Shown here piece after piece: positions 23,742 to 32,933 of a stretch of DNA of 64,000 nt. The stretch's first letter is position 1. Every line of letters begins with the position of its first letter. This DNA is from FEN-1297 sp963710735. Lineage in GTDB: Bacteria; Bacteroidota; Ignavibacteria; Ignavibacteriales; Ignavibacteriaceae. The stretch covers positions 1-64,000 of the forward strand of contig CAVQBN010000011.1 of NCBI GenBank assembly GCA_963710735.1. The letters run 5' to 3'. A model generated the notes under the pieces. That model was not told the DNA's origin, did no database searches, and saw nothing but the letters and a program-made list of their open reading frames with translations. Both the position numbers and the translations under genes were made by a program.

Positions 23742-24437
23742 TTAAATGTTTGCACTATCTTTTAATTCCTTTCTTAGTAATTTATAATCCGGGCAATATA
23801 TTTCCACATTGGACCAAAATTTTTTCGAATGGTTCATCTCTCTAAGATGACAGAGTTCGTGTACAATTACATAGTCAATCACTTCTTTTTTGAACTGCAT
23901 AAGTTTAAAATTAAACGACAAATTCCGTTTGCTTGAACAGCTTCCCCATCTTGTTTTTTGTCCTCTAATGGAAACTTTATTTACATGGAAATGATACCTG
24001 GCAGATAATTCTTCTACACGTTTCTTTAAATAATTTTTTGCCTGCTGTCTCAGCCAGATGTCAAAAATCTCTTTTAAATTCAATTGACTTCCGGAAGGGC
24101 TTGAGATTTTTAATTCATTATTATAAAAACTGATATTGTGCTTTTTAAGAAAAAGATTATACTCTTGCCTTACCGATATTTTCTTACCGAGAAATAAAAA
24201 TTGCTCTTTTTCTAATTTTGGTATGCGTAAGTGTTTCTTTATCCAATCTGATTTACTCAATAAAAATGATTCGGCCTCTGGAAGCTTATAGCTCCTCGGA
24301 ATAATTAATTCGAGTTCATTTTGATTAGAGATTTGAATGCGAAGATATCGGGCTTTTTTGCTGTATCGAATATTGTAAGAAATTTTTTCTTTGTTTATCT
24401 CAATGGAATGTGTTAGAATTTGTCCCGGAAGTCTCAA
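23742..24437 (-). CDS. YgjP/DUF45-like zinc metalloprotease
   Basis: 231 residues. The metal motif is V-H-E-L-C-H-L-R-E-M-N-H-S-K-K-F-W, that is HExxH with a third His six residues on, preceded by R-W-G-S-C-S-S, both typical of the YgjP-like (SprT-related) family. In some genomes these genes lie next to type I restriction systems, but none is here. Four bases separate it from the small gene upstream. Confidence 0.88.
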   Translation of the reverse strand: MRLPGQILTHSIEINKEKISYNIRYSKKARYLRIQISNQNELELIIPRSYKLPEAESFLLSKSDWIKKHLRIPKLEKEQFLFLGKKISVRQEYNLFLKKHNISFYNNELKISSPSGSQLNLKEIFDIWLRQQAKNYLKKRVEELSARYHFHVNKVSIRGQKTRWGSCSSKRNLSFNFKLMQFKKEVIDYVIVHELCHLREMNHSKKFWSNVEIYCPDYKLLRKELKDSANI

Positions 24438-24440
24438 AAG

Positions 24441-24656
24441 TTATTCCTCTTCCCGAAGCTTTCTTATCTTAATTATTTTTTCAATTCCATTGAATTCAGG
24501 ATAAAATGTTTGAACGAATGCTGCGCTCAATTCTAAGCTGATTTTTATTTTATCTTCACCGCTGATGCTTTTCCAATATTCATAATCGGCGTTTTCCTGT
24601 TCTTTAAAATTCTTAAATTTCTTTATTTTTTTTTCGATCCGTTCCATATTTAACAT
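24441..24656 (-). CDS. Small partner protein of a nucleotidyltransferase pair
   Basis: 71 residues, strongly charged and helical (K-I-K-K-F-K-N-F-K-E-Q-E-N-A-D-Y-E-Y-W). Similar small genes commonly sit beside nucleotidyltransferases of the kind encoded just upstream, and the two overlap here (TAATG). This looks like a two-gene module, perhaps toxin-antitoxin-like; the direction of inhibition is unknown. The start could be the ATG at 24656 or the one three codons later. Confidence 0.6.
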   Translation of the reverse strand: MLNMERIEKKIKKFKNFKEQENADYEYWKSISGEDKIKISLELSAAFVQTFYPEFNGIEKIIKIRKLREEE

Positions 24657-25114
24657 TATTTTCTTTTGCTTTTAATCAGCCAATTTAAATCAGATTTATC
24701 TTTTAGGCGATTGGATTTTTTCTTATTGGTAATCAAATCCTGCAGCGAAATTATAGATACATTATTTATATTCCCGAATTTAATAGTCAACCTGCTTTTG
24801 TAGGCTTTTTCAAACTCAACTCCGTCAATCTCATTTATTAAATCTATTCGCACAGGCGAATTTCCTAATTGGATTATTTGACCTGGAATTGTTAAATCTT
24901 CCAAGGTTAATTCCAAAGATTCCATACCAAATTCTTCTAATACTTTTAGAATCTTTTCAGCATTTTCTTTCGATGAGTCAATAAAAATATCGATGTCTCC
25001 AGTTGCTCGCGGTTGTGTATAATAGCCAACTACATATCCGCCTACAATAAGATACTTTACCTTATACTTATTCAGTAATTTTATAAATTCTTCGAAGTCG
25101 GAAAATAATTTCAT
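24656..25114 (-). CDS. DUF6036-like nucleotidyltransferase
   Basis: 152 residues with the nucleotidyltransferase signature V-G-G-Y-V-V-G-Y-Y then T-G-D-I-D-I-F-I, giving the G-G and D-x-D metal-binding residues; a third acidic residue is likely in V-R-I-D-L-I. Relatives include MNT-type antitoxins and AbiEii-type toxins. It overlaps the small helical gene downstream by one base and follows cysS by six bases, so an accessory pair seems inserted behind a housekeeping gene. Confidence 0.75.
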   Translation of the reverse strand: MKLFSDFEEFIKLLNKYKVKYLIVGGYVVGYYTQPRATGDIDIFIDSSKENAEKILKVLEEFGMESLELTLEDLTIPGQIIQLGNSPVRIDLINEIDGVEFEKAYKSRLTIKFGNINNVSIISLQDLITNKKKSNRLKDKSDLNWLIKSKRK

Positions 25115-25120
25115 TTAATT

Positions 25121-26539
25121 TTAACTATTCTGTTTTTTATAAGTCGTTTTATCTTTTCCATCCTGCAAAATTACTCCTAATGCTTTCAGCTCATCTCTAA
25201 TTTTATCGGAGAGAGAATAATTTTTATTTTGCTTTGCTTCAGTTCTTAATTTTATTAATAATTCAATCAGATCATTTTCCAATTCACCGTTACTTTGAGC
25301 ATGTATTTGGGAGAAGTCCATAATTCCCAAAACACCTTCTGCAGTTTGTTGAAGATATTCTTTAACATTTAAGTAGAATTGGACATTAATATTTTCATTC
25401 TCAGCAATCGCTTTATTAATTTCGCGTACAAAATCAAAAATAACAGCCGAAGCCTGGGGTGTATTAAAATCATCATCCATAGCAGATTCAAAATTATTTT
25501 TAAATTTTGTAAAATCAATCTGCGGAAATTTTCCTTCACTCCGGTTTAGCTTAATTTCTTCTTCAATTTTTTCTGCAAGATTATTAAGCTTTTCCAATCC
25601 TTTTCCAGCTGAAGACAATAATTCTTCACTAAAATTTAATGGCCCGCCGTAATGTGTTTGAGCAAACAACATTCTTATCGCTTCAGCGGAATATATTTTA
25701 AGAATATCTCTGGCAGTAAAAAAATTGCCGAGTGATTTTGACATTTTCTCATCATTAATATTTAAAAACCCGAAGTGAATCCAGTAATTAACAAACTTCT
25801 TTCCGTTAGCTGCTTCACTCTGCGCAATTTCATTTTCGTGATGCGGAAAAACTAAATCATTTCCTCCGGCATGTATATCAAATGTCTCGCCAAGATGTTT
25901 GCAACTCATTGCAGAACATTCAATGTGCCATCCGGGGCGCCCTCTGCCCCAAGGGCTTTCCCAAAAAGGTTCACCATCTTTAGCCTTCTTCCATAAAGCA
26001 AAATCCAGCGGATTATGTTTCTCTTCATTCACGTCCACTCTCGAACCAGCTTCGAGCTCTTCGGTCTTTTTCCCGCTAAGCTTTCCATAATTTTCAAATT
26101 TAGAAACATTATAAAATACATTTCCGTCAACATTATAAGCCGAACCATTTTTAACTAAACGCTGAATCATTGAAATCATAACATCCATATTCTCGGTTGC
26201 TTTAGGATATATTGTTGCTTTTTTAACTTTTAATTTTTCTATATCTTCTAAAAAAGCCTTAATATATTTACCGGCAACCTGCTTTGAATCTATTTTTTCC
26301 GAAATTGATTTATTAATAATCTTATCATCAACATCAGTAAGATTCATAGCATATGTAACATTGTAGCCTTTGTATTCAAGGTACTTTCTAATCATGTCCG
26401 CCATAATAAATGAACGCGCATTACCGATATGAAAATAATCATAGACAGTCGGGCCGCAGACGTACATATTCACATTAGGAGAATTTATCGGTTTAAATTC
26501 TTCTTTTTTCTTTGTTAACGTATTATAAATTAAAAGCAT
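25121..26539 (-). CDS. cysS: Cysteinyl-tRNA synthetase
   Basis: 472 residues, normal length. It has the C-G-P-T-V-Y-D-Y-F-H-I-G-N class I signature near residue 28 (HIGN form of HIGH), the zinc ligand region W-H-I-E-C-S-A-M and H-H-E-N-E, and K-M-S-K-S-L-G-N. It charges tRNA-Cys with cysteine. Single copy in the window and intact. Confidence 0.96.
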   Translation of the reverse strand: MLLIYNTLTKKKEEFKPINSPNVNMYVCGPTVYDYFHIGNARSFIMADMIRKYLEYKGYNVTYAMNLTDVDDKIINKSISEKIDSKQVAGKYIKAFLEDIEKLKVKKATIYPKATENMDVMISMIQRLVKNGSAYNVDGNVFYNVSKFENYGKLSGKKTEELEAGSRVDVNEEKHNPLDFALWKKAKDGEPFWESPWGRGRPGWHIECSAMSCKHLGETFDIHAGGNDLVFPHHENEIAQSEAANGKKFVNYWIHFGFLNINDEKMSKSLGNFFTARDILKIYSAEAIRMLFAQTHYGGPLNFSEELLSSAGKGLEKLNNLAEKIEEEIKLNRSEGKFPQIDFTKFKNNFESAMDDDFNTPQASAVIFDFVREINKAIAENENINVQFYLNVKEYLQQTAEGVLGIMDFSQIHAQSNGELENDLIELLIKLRTEAKQNKNYSLSDKIRDELKALGVILQDGKDKTTYKKQNS

Positions 26540-26646
26540 AATATTTTTTATTGAATGGGAAAATTTTTCAATACAAATTTACTAATTATAGATCAAAATT
26601 ATATTGGTATGAAAATCTTTTTAATGTTAAGCACAATATTACTTAA

Positions 26647-27636
26647 TCAGTTTTTCACAACCTTCAATTTCTCTAATAGTTCAATCATATCGGGAGGAAG
26701 ATTAGAATCAAATTTAACAAGTTGCTTTGTATGAGGATGAATAAATCCAAGCGTCTTTGCATGAAGAGCCTGCCGCGGCATAATTTCAAGAAGATTTTGT
26801 ACCCGGCTTTTTATTTTGGGAAGATTTGAACCGTAAACCAAATTTCTTCCGCCATAAGTTGGATCTCCGAATATCGGATGCCCAAGACTCGATAAATGAA
26901 CCCGTATTTGGTGAGTTCTCCCGGTTTTCAAATTTAATTTTAATAGAGTTGTAAATTCAAACTCTTCTAAACTCTCATAAAAAGTAATTGCAGTTTTACC
27001 TTCATTTTGACTGACAGAAAATTTTTTTCTATCAGACTTACTCCTCGAAATATTTAGATTAATCTCTCCTTTCTTCTCTTTAAACAATCCCCATGCAACT
27101 GCCCAATATTCTCTTTCAATTGAATGCTTGGAAAATTGTTCCGCTAATTTAGCATGAGTCCAATCGTCTTTTGCTACAACAAGCAGCCCGCTTGTTTCTT
27201 TATCTATTCTATGAACTATTCCCGGACGTCCCGGCTCATTTAAATTGCTCAGCTTTTGAGAATGATATAGGAGTGCGTTAACTAAAGTTCCGGTATAATT
27301 TGCATAAGCAGGGTGAGCAACCATTCCGGCAGCTTTGTTTACCACTAATAAATATTCATCTTCATAAATAATATCGAGTGGAATTTTTTCCGGTTCATTT
27401 TCATCGGGACGCGGGGATATAGGCACCGAAGCCACAATAACATCATCCGGCTGAACTTGATAACTTGGCTTAACAAAATTTTTATTTACTGTAACAAGGT
27501 TTGCTTCGATTAGTTTTTGAATTTTTGAGCGGGTGGCATTTTCAATGCAGTTTGTTAAAAATAGATCAAGACGTTCCTTTTTCTTCCCCTCGGGAATTAC
27601 TATCCGGTAAGTCTTTTCCTTTATAAGGTTCGCCAT
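26647..27636 (-). CDS. RluA/RluD-family rRNA pseudouridine synthase
   Basis: 329 residues: an N-terminal S4 RNA-binding domain (about 15-75) and a pseudouridine synthase domain with the catalytic Asp in H-R-I-D-K-E-T-S-G-L. The length and S4 domain suggest RluD, which modifies 23S rRNA helix 69. The first 24 codons overlap the end of lspA in another reading frame; the sequence Y-R-I-V-I-P-E-G-K-K-K-E-R-L-D matches normal RluD N-termini, so the overlap looks real. Confidence 0.92.
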   Translation of the reverse strand: MANLIKEKTYRIVIPEGKKKERLDLFLTNCIENATRSKIQKLIEANLVTVNKNFVKPSYQVQPDDVIVASVPISPRPDENEPEKIPLDIIYEDEYLLVVNKAAGMVAHPAYANYTGTLVNALLYHSQKLSNLNEPGRPGIVHRIDKETSGLLVVAKDDWTHAKLAEQFSKHSIEREYWAVAWGLFKEKKGEINLNISRSKSDRKKFSVSQNEGKTAITFYESLEEFEFTTLLKLNLKTGRTHQIRVHLSSLGHPIFGDPTYGGRNLVYGSNLPKIKSRVQNLLEIMPRQALHAKTLGFIHPHTKQLVKFDSNLPPDMIELLEKLKVVKN

Positions 27637-28297
27637 TATTTAAATCAATTTTTCCTTTTGTTTCTTCTGATTGATTTACAATTTTTTCATCTATATTGTT
27701 CAATGGAACAGCACCATTAAAAGCTACTGTATCACTTCCTGTTTTAACTTCAATTTCTTTTTTATTCTGCCTGTAAAAAAATATTAATATGAACACCCCG
27801 ATCGTTACAGAAGCATCTGCAAAATTAAAAATCGGCCAGCGGTCGAAGCTTTTTCCGAAAAGTGTAAATTTGAAAAAATCAAAATCCAAAAAATCAACTA
27901 CTCTTCCATAAAATAACGGAGCGTAGTGATAAAAAATACCGTAAAACATTCTGTCAATCAAATTGCCAACAGCACCGCCAAGTATAAATGCAACTGCAAG
28001 ACGCAAAGACAAACTTTTTTTTCTAACAATAAAAAGATAAATCAGCAGGCCGATACTTGCAACCAATGAAAAAATTGAGACCCACATTTTCATATTAGAA
28101 CCGGGATCGAAGCCAAAAGCCATTCCAGGGTTTTCAATAAAAGTAATCCGAAAAAAATTACCGATTACCGGAATTTGCTCTCCCTGATACATGCCTGCAT
28201 AGTAAATTTTCAAAAAAGGAATTGAAAATCCCTTTACAAGCAATTTCGAAACCTGGTCAATAATTACAATGGAAAGCGAAATAAATAAGACTCTCAA
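27566..28297 (-). CDS. lspA: Signal peptidase II (lipoprotein), copy 1 with long tail
   Basis: 243 residues. Four membrane segments, the conserved E-N-P-G-M-A-F-G, and the two catalytic Asp in G-N-L-I-D-R and F-N-F-A-D-A-S. It cuts prolipoprotein signal peptides before the lipidated Cys. After about residue 180 there is a hydrophilic tail of some 60 residues not found in standard LspA; its last 23 codons are read through the start of the pseudouridine synthase gene. The second lspA lies one base upstream. Confidence 0.92.
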   Translation of the reverse strand: MRVLFISLSIVIIDQVSKLLVKGFSIPFLKIYYAGMYQGEQIPVIGNFFRITFIENPGMAFGFDPGSNMKMWVSIFSLVASIGLLIYLFIVRKKSLSLRLAVAFILGGAVGNLIDRMFYGIFYHYAPLFYGRVVDFLDFDFFKFTLFGKSFDRWPIFNFADASVTIGVFILIFFYRQNKKEIEVKTGSDTVAFNGAVPLNNIDEKIVNQSEETKGKIDLNNGEPYKGKDLPDSNSRGEEKGTS

Positions 28298-28298
28298 T

Positions 28299-28892
28299 CT
28301 ATTCCTTATTTTCTGCTAAATAATTTTCCATGGCAGGGTCAATTGAACTTTCAGTAGCCCTCTGCCAATTAAGTGCAAAGAGAAGCAATATTACGCCGCT
28401 TGTAACAGCCATATCCGCAAAGTTAAAAACATAGCTTCCGAACAACCTATCGAAAATAAAAAAATTAAAAAACCTTAGATTGAAAAAATCAACTACTCTT
28501 CCATGAAAAAGTGGTCCATAATTGTAAAAAACCCCGTAAAAAATTCTGTCAAATAAATTTCCAACCGCTCCGCCAAGAATTAATGCAATGGCCAATCTTA
28601 AACTGAAAATTTTATTTCTGTTTCTATAAAGATAAATTACTAACCCTATGCCCGCAATTATGGAAAATAAAACGATAAGAAATTTAAAACTTTCCCCGAA
28701 ATTAATTCCAAATGCAATACCGGGATTTTCAACAAGAGTAATATTAAAGAAATTCCCGAGTAATGAGATACTCTGCCCCTCGTACATACCATGTATATTT
28801 AAATTTAAGAATGGTATAGAAAAACCTTTGACCAGCAGCTTTGAGAACTGGTCAATTAGTACCACTGCAAATGAAATAAATAATACCTTCAA
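28299..28892 (-). CDS. lspA: Signal peptidase II (lipoprotein), copy 2
   Basis: 197 residues with the same layout as its neighbour: opening L-I-D-Q-F-S-K-L-L-V-K-G-F-S, E-N-P-G-I-A-F-G, G-N-L-F-D-R and F-N-F-A-D-M-A, so both catalytic Asp are kept. The two copies share long stretches, showing a tandem duplication followed by divergence. This copy has a short tail. The two enzymes may prefer different lipobox sequences, which in this lineage are relaxed; that is inference. Confidence 0.92.
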   Translation of the reverse strand: MKVLFISFAVVLIDQFSKLLVKGFSIPFLNLNIHGMYEGQSISLLGNFFNITLVENPGIAFGINFGESFKFLIVLFSIIAGIGLVIYLYRNRNKIFSLRLAIALILGGAVGNLFDRIFYGVFYNYGPLFHGRVVDFFNLRFFNFFIFDRLFGSYVFNFADMAVTSGVILLLFALNWQRATESSIDPAMENYLAENKE

Positions 28893-28967
28893 CCCAAACC
28901 TTCATTTCCAACTATATCGTTCAAATTATGTTCTAAACACTAAATCTAAATTTTCAACCCTTACTGT

Positions 28968-29717
28968 TTATCTTTTTTCCTGTTTCTGTTTTATCGGCAA
29001 ACAAAGCTGGCTGTGGGGCACTGCCTCTAATCTGGCTTTAGGTACAAGTGGGCAGGTATCACAAAGATGTTGCGGCTCTTCAATACATTCCAAACAAATT
29101 CCGTATGTGCCTGAATCAATCCGTTTCAAAGCGTCTTCTAAATAACCCAGAAATTTATTTTCCCTTTGTGCATACAGAAAAGTTTTTTCTCTTTCCATTG
29201 CGTCGGTACCTTGTTCCGCCATGTGCAATGAATAAGGTGAATTTTCATTTATGTATTCGCCAGTTGTCGGGTCCAGCATTTGTTCTTTTAAATTCTGAAG
29301 CTGTTCAATTATCTCATCTCTTTTAGCAAGAATAATCTCTCTAAAATGCTCTAAATCTTCCTTGCTGTAACCTTTGATATTTTCAATAGCTTTAGCACGA
29401 ACTTCTGCGGGGCTTAATACCTCAGTTGCAACTTCAGCTGTTTTCTCTTTAACAATCTTCTTTCTCGGCATATTTGTCTTTTTTCCTGTCTTTTTATCTG
29501 TAGTTTTCTTTTTCGTTATTTTTTTTGCACTAGTAATCTTCTTTGTCTCTGCAGCCTTTCTTACGGTTTTCTTCACTGCTTTTTTAACCGAAGGTTTTGC
29601 CGCGGCTTTTTTTGTTAGCTTCACTGATTTTTTTACCTTTACTACCTTTTTCGGCTTCGCAGGTTTTTTAGAAGCTTTTTTAGCAACAGTCTTTTTTGTT
29701 GTAGATTTTTTAGCCAT
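28968..29717 (-). CDS. DksA/TraR-type zinc-finger protein with histone-H1-like N-terminal tail
   Basis: 249 residues. Residues 1 to about 95 are almost only Lys, Ala, Thr, Val and Pro, like bacterial histone H1 tails, and should bind DNA or RNA. The C-terminal part has the DksA coiled-coil (E-D-L-E-H-F-R-E-I-I-L) and the G-T-Y-G-I-C signature. Its cysteines are 208, 211, 219, 222 and 239, so the zinc site is probably C-x2-C-x7-C-x2-C rather than the usual spacing. DksA-like proteins act in the RNA polymerase secondary channel. It sits between ileS and the lspA pair. Confidence 0.88.
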   Translation of the reverse strand: MAKKSTTKKTVAKKASKKPAKPKKVVKVKKSVKLTKKAAAKPSVKKAVKKTVRKAAETKKITSAKKITKKKTTDKKTGKKTNMPRKKIVKEKTAEVATEVLSPAEVRAKAIENIKGYSKEDLEHFREIILAKRDEIIEQLQNLKEQMLDPTTGEYINENSPYSLHMAEQGTDAMEREKTFLYAQRENKFLGYLEDALKRIDSGTYGICLECIEEPQHLCDTCPLVPKARLEAVPHSQLCLPIKQKQEKR

Positions 29718-29734
29718 AATACGGCCTCCTTTTA

Positions 29735-32700
29735 TTAGGTAATAACCCTTTCAATTTGAATAGAACAATCATACTCCCCGATTTTCCAGTCTTGATTAAA
29801 TCCGCCGTTAAATTTGTTTTCATTAAGTAATTCTTCCGCCAGCGTTTCATTCGAAATATACTTGTTAAATGAATTTACTGCTTCAACAATTCTATTACTG
29901 CCATAAAATTTTATTTTAATTCTATCCGTAACATCAAAGCCAGCATCCTTCCTCATATTTTGAATACGGTTGACAAATTCTCTGGCTAATCCTTCTGCAA
30001 TTAATTCTTCACTTAGTTCTGTATCCAGGGCAACGGTTACACCTTCTTCTGCTTCTACAAGCCAGCCGGTAATTTCTGAACTTATAATTTCTACATCATC
30101 CTTTCCTATTTCTATTTCTTCATCTTTCACCTTAGCTTTAATCTTATCTCCTATTTCGAGCGCAGCAATTTCGTTTTTGTTGAACTCTTTTATTAAATCG
30201 GCAACTGCATTTACTTTTTTACCGAATTTAGGGCCGATAGATTTGAAATTTGCTTTAGCCGATTTATTTACAATTCCAGAATCATCTTTTAATATAATCA
30301 ATTCTTTGATATTTACTTCATCCAAAATCACTTCTTTCATCTTACCAAGAGCTTCACGTTTAGAATTATCAACAACAACCATTATTTTGCTTAACGGCTG
30401 CCTGACTTTCAGGTTATTTTTTGCCCTCATCGATCTTGTAAGATATACAACTTTTTGGGCAATTTCCATTTTGTCTTCGAGCTCTTTTTCAATATAAATT
30501 GGCTTAGGAAATTCTGTTAAATGAACAGACTCGCAGCTCTCTAATCCTGTAACGGAGTTTAAATTATGATACAATTCTTCTGAAATAAATGGTGCAAACG
30601 GGGAAGTCAGTTTTGAAACAGCTATCAAACATTCATATAAAGTTTGATATGCAGAAAGCTTATTCTCATTCATTTCAGATTTCCAGAAACGTCTTCTGCA
30701 TCTCCTTACATACCAATTTGAAAGATGATCGATTGTAAAATCGGAAACTGCCCTTGCAGCTTTTGTTACATCGTATGCATCCATCATTTCTTCGTAATTT
30801 TTAATAAGCGAATTAAGTTTAGAAATAATCCATCGGTCGATTTCCGGCCTGTTTTCATAAGGGACTAATTTCTCTGCAAACTTAAATTTGTCTATGTTAG
30901 CGTACAAGGCAAAGAATGAATAGGTATTTAATAATGTACCGAAAAATTTCCTCTGAACTTCTACCAATCCTTCCTGATCAAATAAAGTAGGCCTCCAGGG
31001 CGGACTATTAGTCATTAAATACCATCTAGTTGCATCCGCACCGTATTTATCAAAAAGTTCGAACGGATCGACAGTGTTGCCTCTTGTCTTAGACATTTTT
31101 AATCCGCTCTTGTCCAGGATAAGTTCATTAACAATTATATTTTTGAAAGCAACATTATCAAACAGCATTGTTGCAATAGCATGAAGAGTATAAAACCATC
31201 CTCTTGTCTGATCAATACCTTCGCAAATAAAATCTGCAGGGAACGAATGTTTCTCAAACCATTCTTTATTTTCAAAAGGATAATGGTATTGAGCAAAAGG
31301 CATTGAACCTGAATCAAACCAAACGTCAATCAGTTCGGGAGTACGCTTATAAATTTTGCCGTTTCGTTCAAATAAAATTTTATCCACAAAAGGTTTATGA
31401 AGGTCGATATTATCTACATCCTTTACGGAAATTCTCTTTCCATCTTCTTCAATAAAACCTTCCTTCAATTCTTCAATACTGCCGATAGCCAGCATATCTC
31501 CGTCTTCAGTAACCCAAATAGGAAGGGGAGTTGCCCAAAATCTATCGCGGGATAAAGCCCAGTCCTTATTTTCTTCCAGCCAGTTTCCAAATCTTCCCGA
31601 ACCAACTTCGGGCGGCTGCCAGTTAATTGTTTTGTTAAGCTCAACCATTCTATCGGCAATAGAAGTGGTACGGATAAACCATGATTCGCGGGCATAATAT
31701 ATAACCGGAACATTTTCATGACGCCAACTGAAGGGATAAGAGTGAGTAATCGTTTCTTTTCTGTATAGCGTTCCTTCTTCTTTCATTTTAATAATTATGC
31801 CTTTGTCTGCATCTTTTACAAACTGACCGGCAAAATCGGTAACTTCAGAAGTGAATAAACCTCCGCGAGTAACAGGCTGAAGCATAGGAAGGTTATATTT
31901 TTTCGATAGTTCATAATCGTCCGCACCAAACGCCGGTGCAATGTGAACTATTCCCGAGCCATCTTCAGTACTAACAAAATCTCCGAGCGCAACAAAGAAG
32001 GCTTTCTTATCAACTTTTACATAATTAAAAAGCTGCTGATATTCCCAACCTTCAAGTTCTTTTCCTTTAAACTCTTCAACAATTTCGTATTCACCGTCAA
32101 TTACAGATAATCTTTCCTTGGCAAGAATGATATTTTTCCCGTTGTGTTTTATTTTTACATAAACGACATCACGTCCAACTGCTAATGCAACATTAGAAAT
32201 TAGTGTCCAAGGTGTTGTTGTCCATACCAGAAAATATGCATCCTGATTTTTTATTTTGAATAAAACATATACCGAAGGGTCTTTAGTTTCACGATAACCT
32301 AAAGCAAGTTCATGAGAAGATAGAACTGTTTCCGATTTAGGATCCTGGGGAACGATTTTGTAATCTTTATAAATTAATCCTTTATCGAATAAAGTTTTTA
32401 ACGCCCACCAAACCGATTCTATGTATTCATTTTTAAGAGTTATATAAGCGGTATCAAGATTTATCCAGTAGCCCATGCGGGTTGTCATTTTTTCCCAAAG
32501 GTCAAGATAAGTAAAAACAGAATCTCGGCATGCCTGATTGTATTTTTCAACTCCGTATTCTAAAACTTCGCTTTTATGTTTTATCCCGATCTTTTTTTCA
32601 ACCTCAATTTCAACCGGGAGTCCGTGAGTATCCCAGCCGGCTTTTCTCTCAACCCTAAAGCCCTGAAGCGTTTTGTAACGGCAGACCAAATCTTTAAGTG

Positions 32701-32887
32701 TTCTTGCCATTACATGATGAATACCTGGTTTACCGTTTGCAGTCGGGGGGCCTTCATAAAAAGTGAATGGTTTGTTTTCATCTCTTGAAGAGATGCTTTT
32801 CTCAAATATTTTATTTTCTTCCCAAAACTTTAAAATCTTTTCTTCGATTTCAGGATAATTTATTTTTTCTAAATTTTGTTTGAACAT
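29735..32887 (-). CDS. ileS: Isoleucyl-tRNA synthetase, type 2, with GxHH active-site motif
   Basis: 1050 residues, the length of type 2 (eukaryote/Thermus-like) IleRS. Residues 44-58 run Y-E-G-P-P-T-A-N-G-K-P-G-I-H-H, so the normal HxGH signature is rearranged to G55-I-H57-H58; the second signature is L-K-M-S-K-T-R-G-N. The editing domain with T-T-P-W-T and the C-terminal anticodon and zinc-free domains are present. It charges tRNA-Ile. The GxHH form has been reported in some type 2 enzymes and linked to extreme mupirocin resistance. No other ileS is in the window. Confidence 0.96.
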   Translation of the reverse strand: MFKQNLEKINYPEIEEKILKFWEENKIFEKSISSRDENKPFTFYEGPPTANGKPGIHHVMARTLKDLVCRYKTLQGFRVERKAGWDTHGLPVEIEVEKKIGIKHKSEVLEYGVEKYNQACRDSVFTYLDLWEKMTTRMGYWINLDTAYITLKNEYIESVWWALKTLFDKGLIYKDYKIVPQDPKSETVLSSHELALGYRETKDPSVYVLFKIKNQDAYFLVWTTTPWTLISNVALAVGRDVVYVKIKHNGKNIILAKERLSVIDGEYEIVEEFKGKELEGWEYQQLFNYVKVDKKAFFVALGDFVSTEDGSGIVHIAPAFGADDYELSKKYNLPMLQPVTRGGLFTSEVTDFAGQFVKDADKGIIIKMKEEGTLYRKETITHSYPFSWRHENVPVIYYARESWFIRTTSIADRMVELNKTINWQPPEVGSGRFGNWLEENKDWALSRDRFWATPLPIWVTEDGDMLAIGSIEELKEGFIEEDGKRISVKDVDNIDLHKPFVDKILFERNGKIYKRTPELIDVWFDSGSMPFAQYHYPFENKEWFEKHSFPADFICEGIDQTRGWFYTLHAIATMLFDNVAFKNIIVNELILDKSGLKMSKTRGNTVDPFELFDKYGADATRWYLMTNSPPWRPTLFDQEGLVEVQRKFFGTLLNTYSFFALYANIDKFKFAEKLVPYENRPEIDRWIISKLNSLIKNYEEMMDAYDVTKAARAVSDFTIDHLSNWYVRRCRRRFWKSEMNENKLSAYQTLYECLIAVSKLTSPFAPFISEELYHNLNSVTGLESCESVHLTEFPKPIYIEKELEDKMEIAQKVVYLTRSMRAKNNLKVRQPLSKIMVVVDNSKREALGKMKEVILDEVNIKELIILKDDSGIVNKSAKANFKSIGPKFGKKVNAVADLIKEFNKNEIAALEIGDKIKAKVKDEEIEIGKDDVEIISSEITGWLVEAEEGVTVALDTELSEELIAEGLAREFVNRIQNMRKDAGFDVTDRIKIKFYGSNRIVEAVNSFNKYISNETLAEELLNENKFNGGFNQDWKIGEYDCSIQIERVIT

Positions 32888-32933
32888 TTATCTATAATTT
32901 TTTTTGAGTTAACTGTTATACCGGAAGACAAAG

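Noticed and set aside
29374..29742. 122-codon plus-strand frame of Phe/Val-rich sequence
   Set aside because: It is the complement of the Lys/Ala-rich tail of the DksA-like gene, a composition artefact.
29970..30497. 175-codon plus-strand frame opposite ileS
   Set aside because: Serine/leucine-rich shadow of a highly conserved gene on the other strand.
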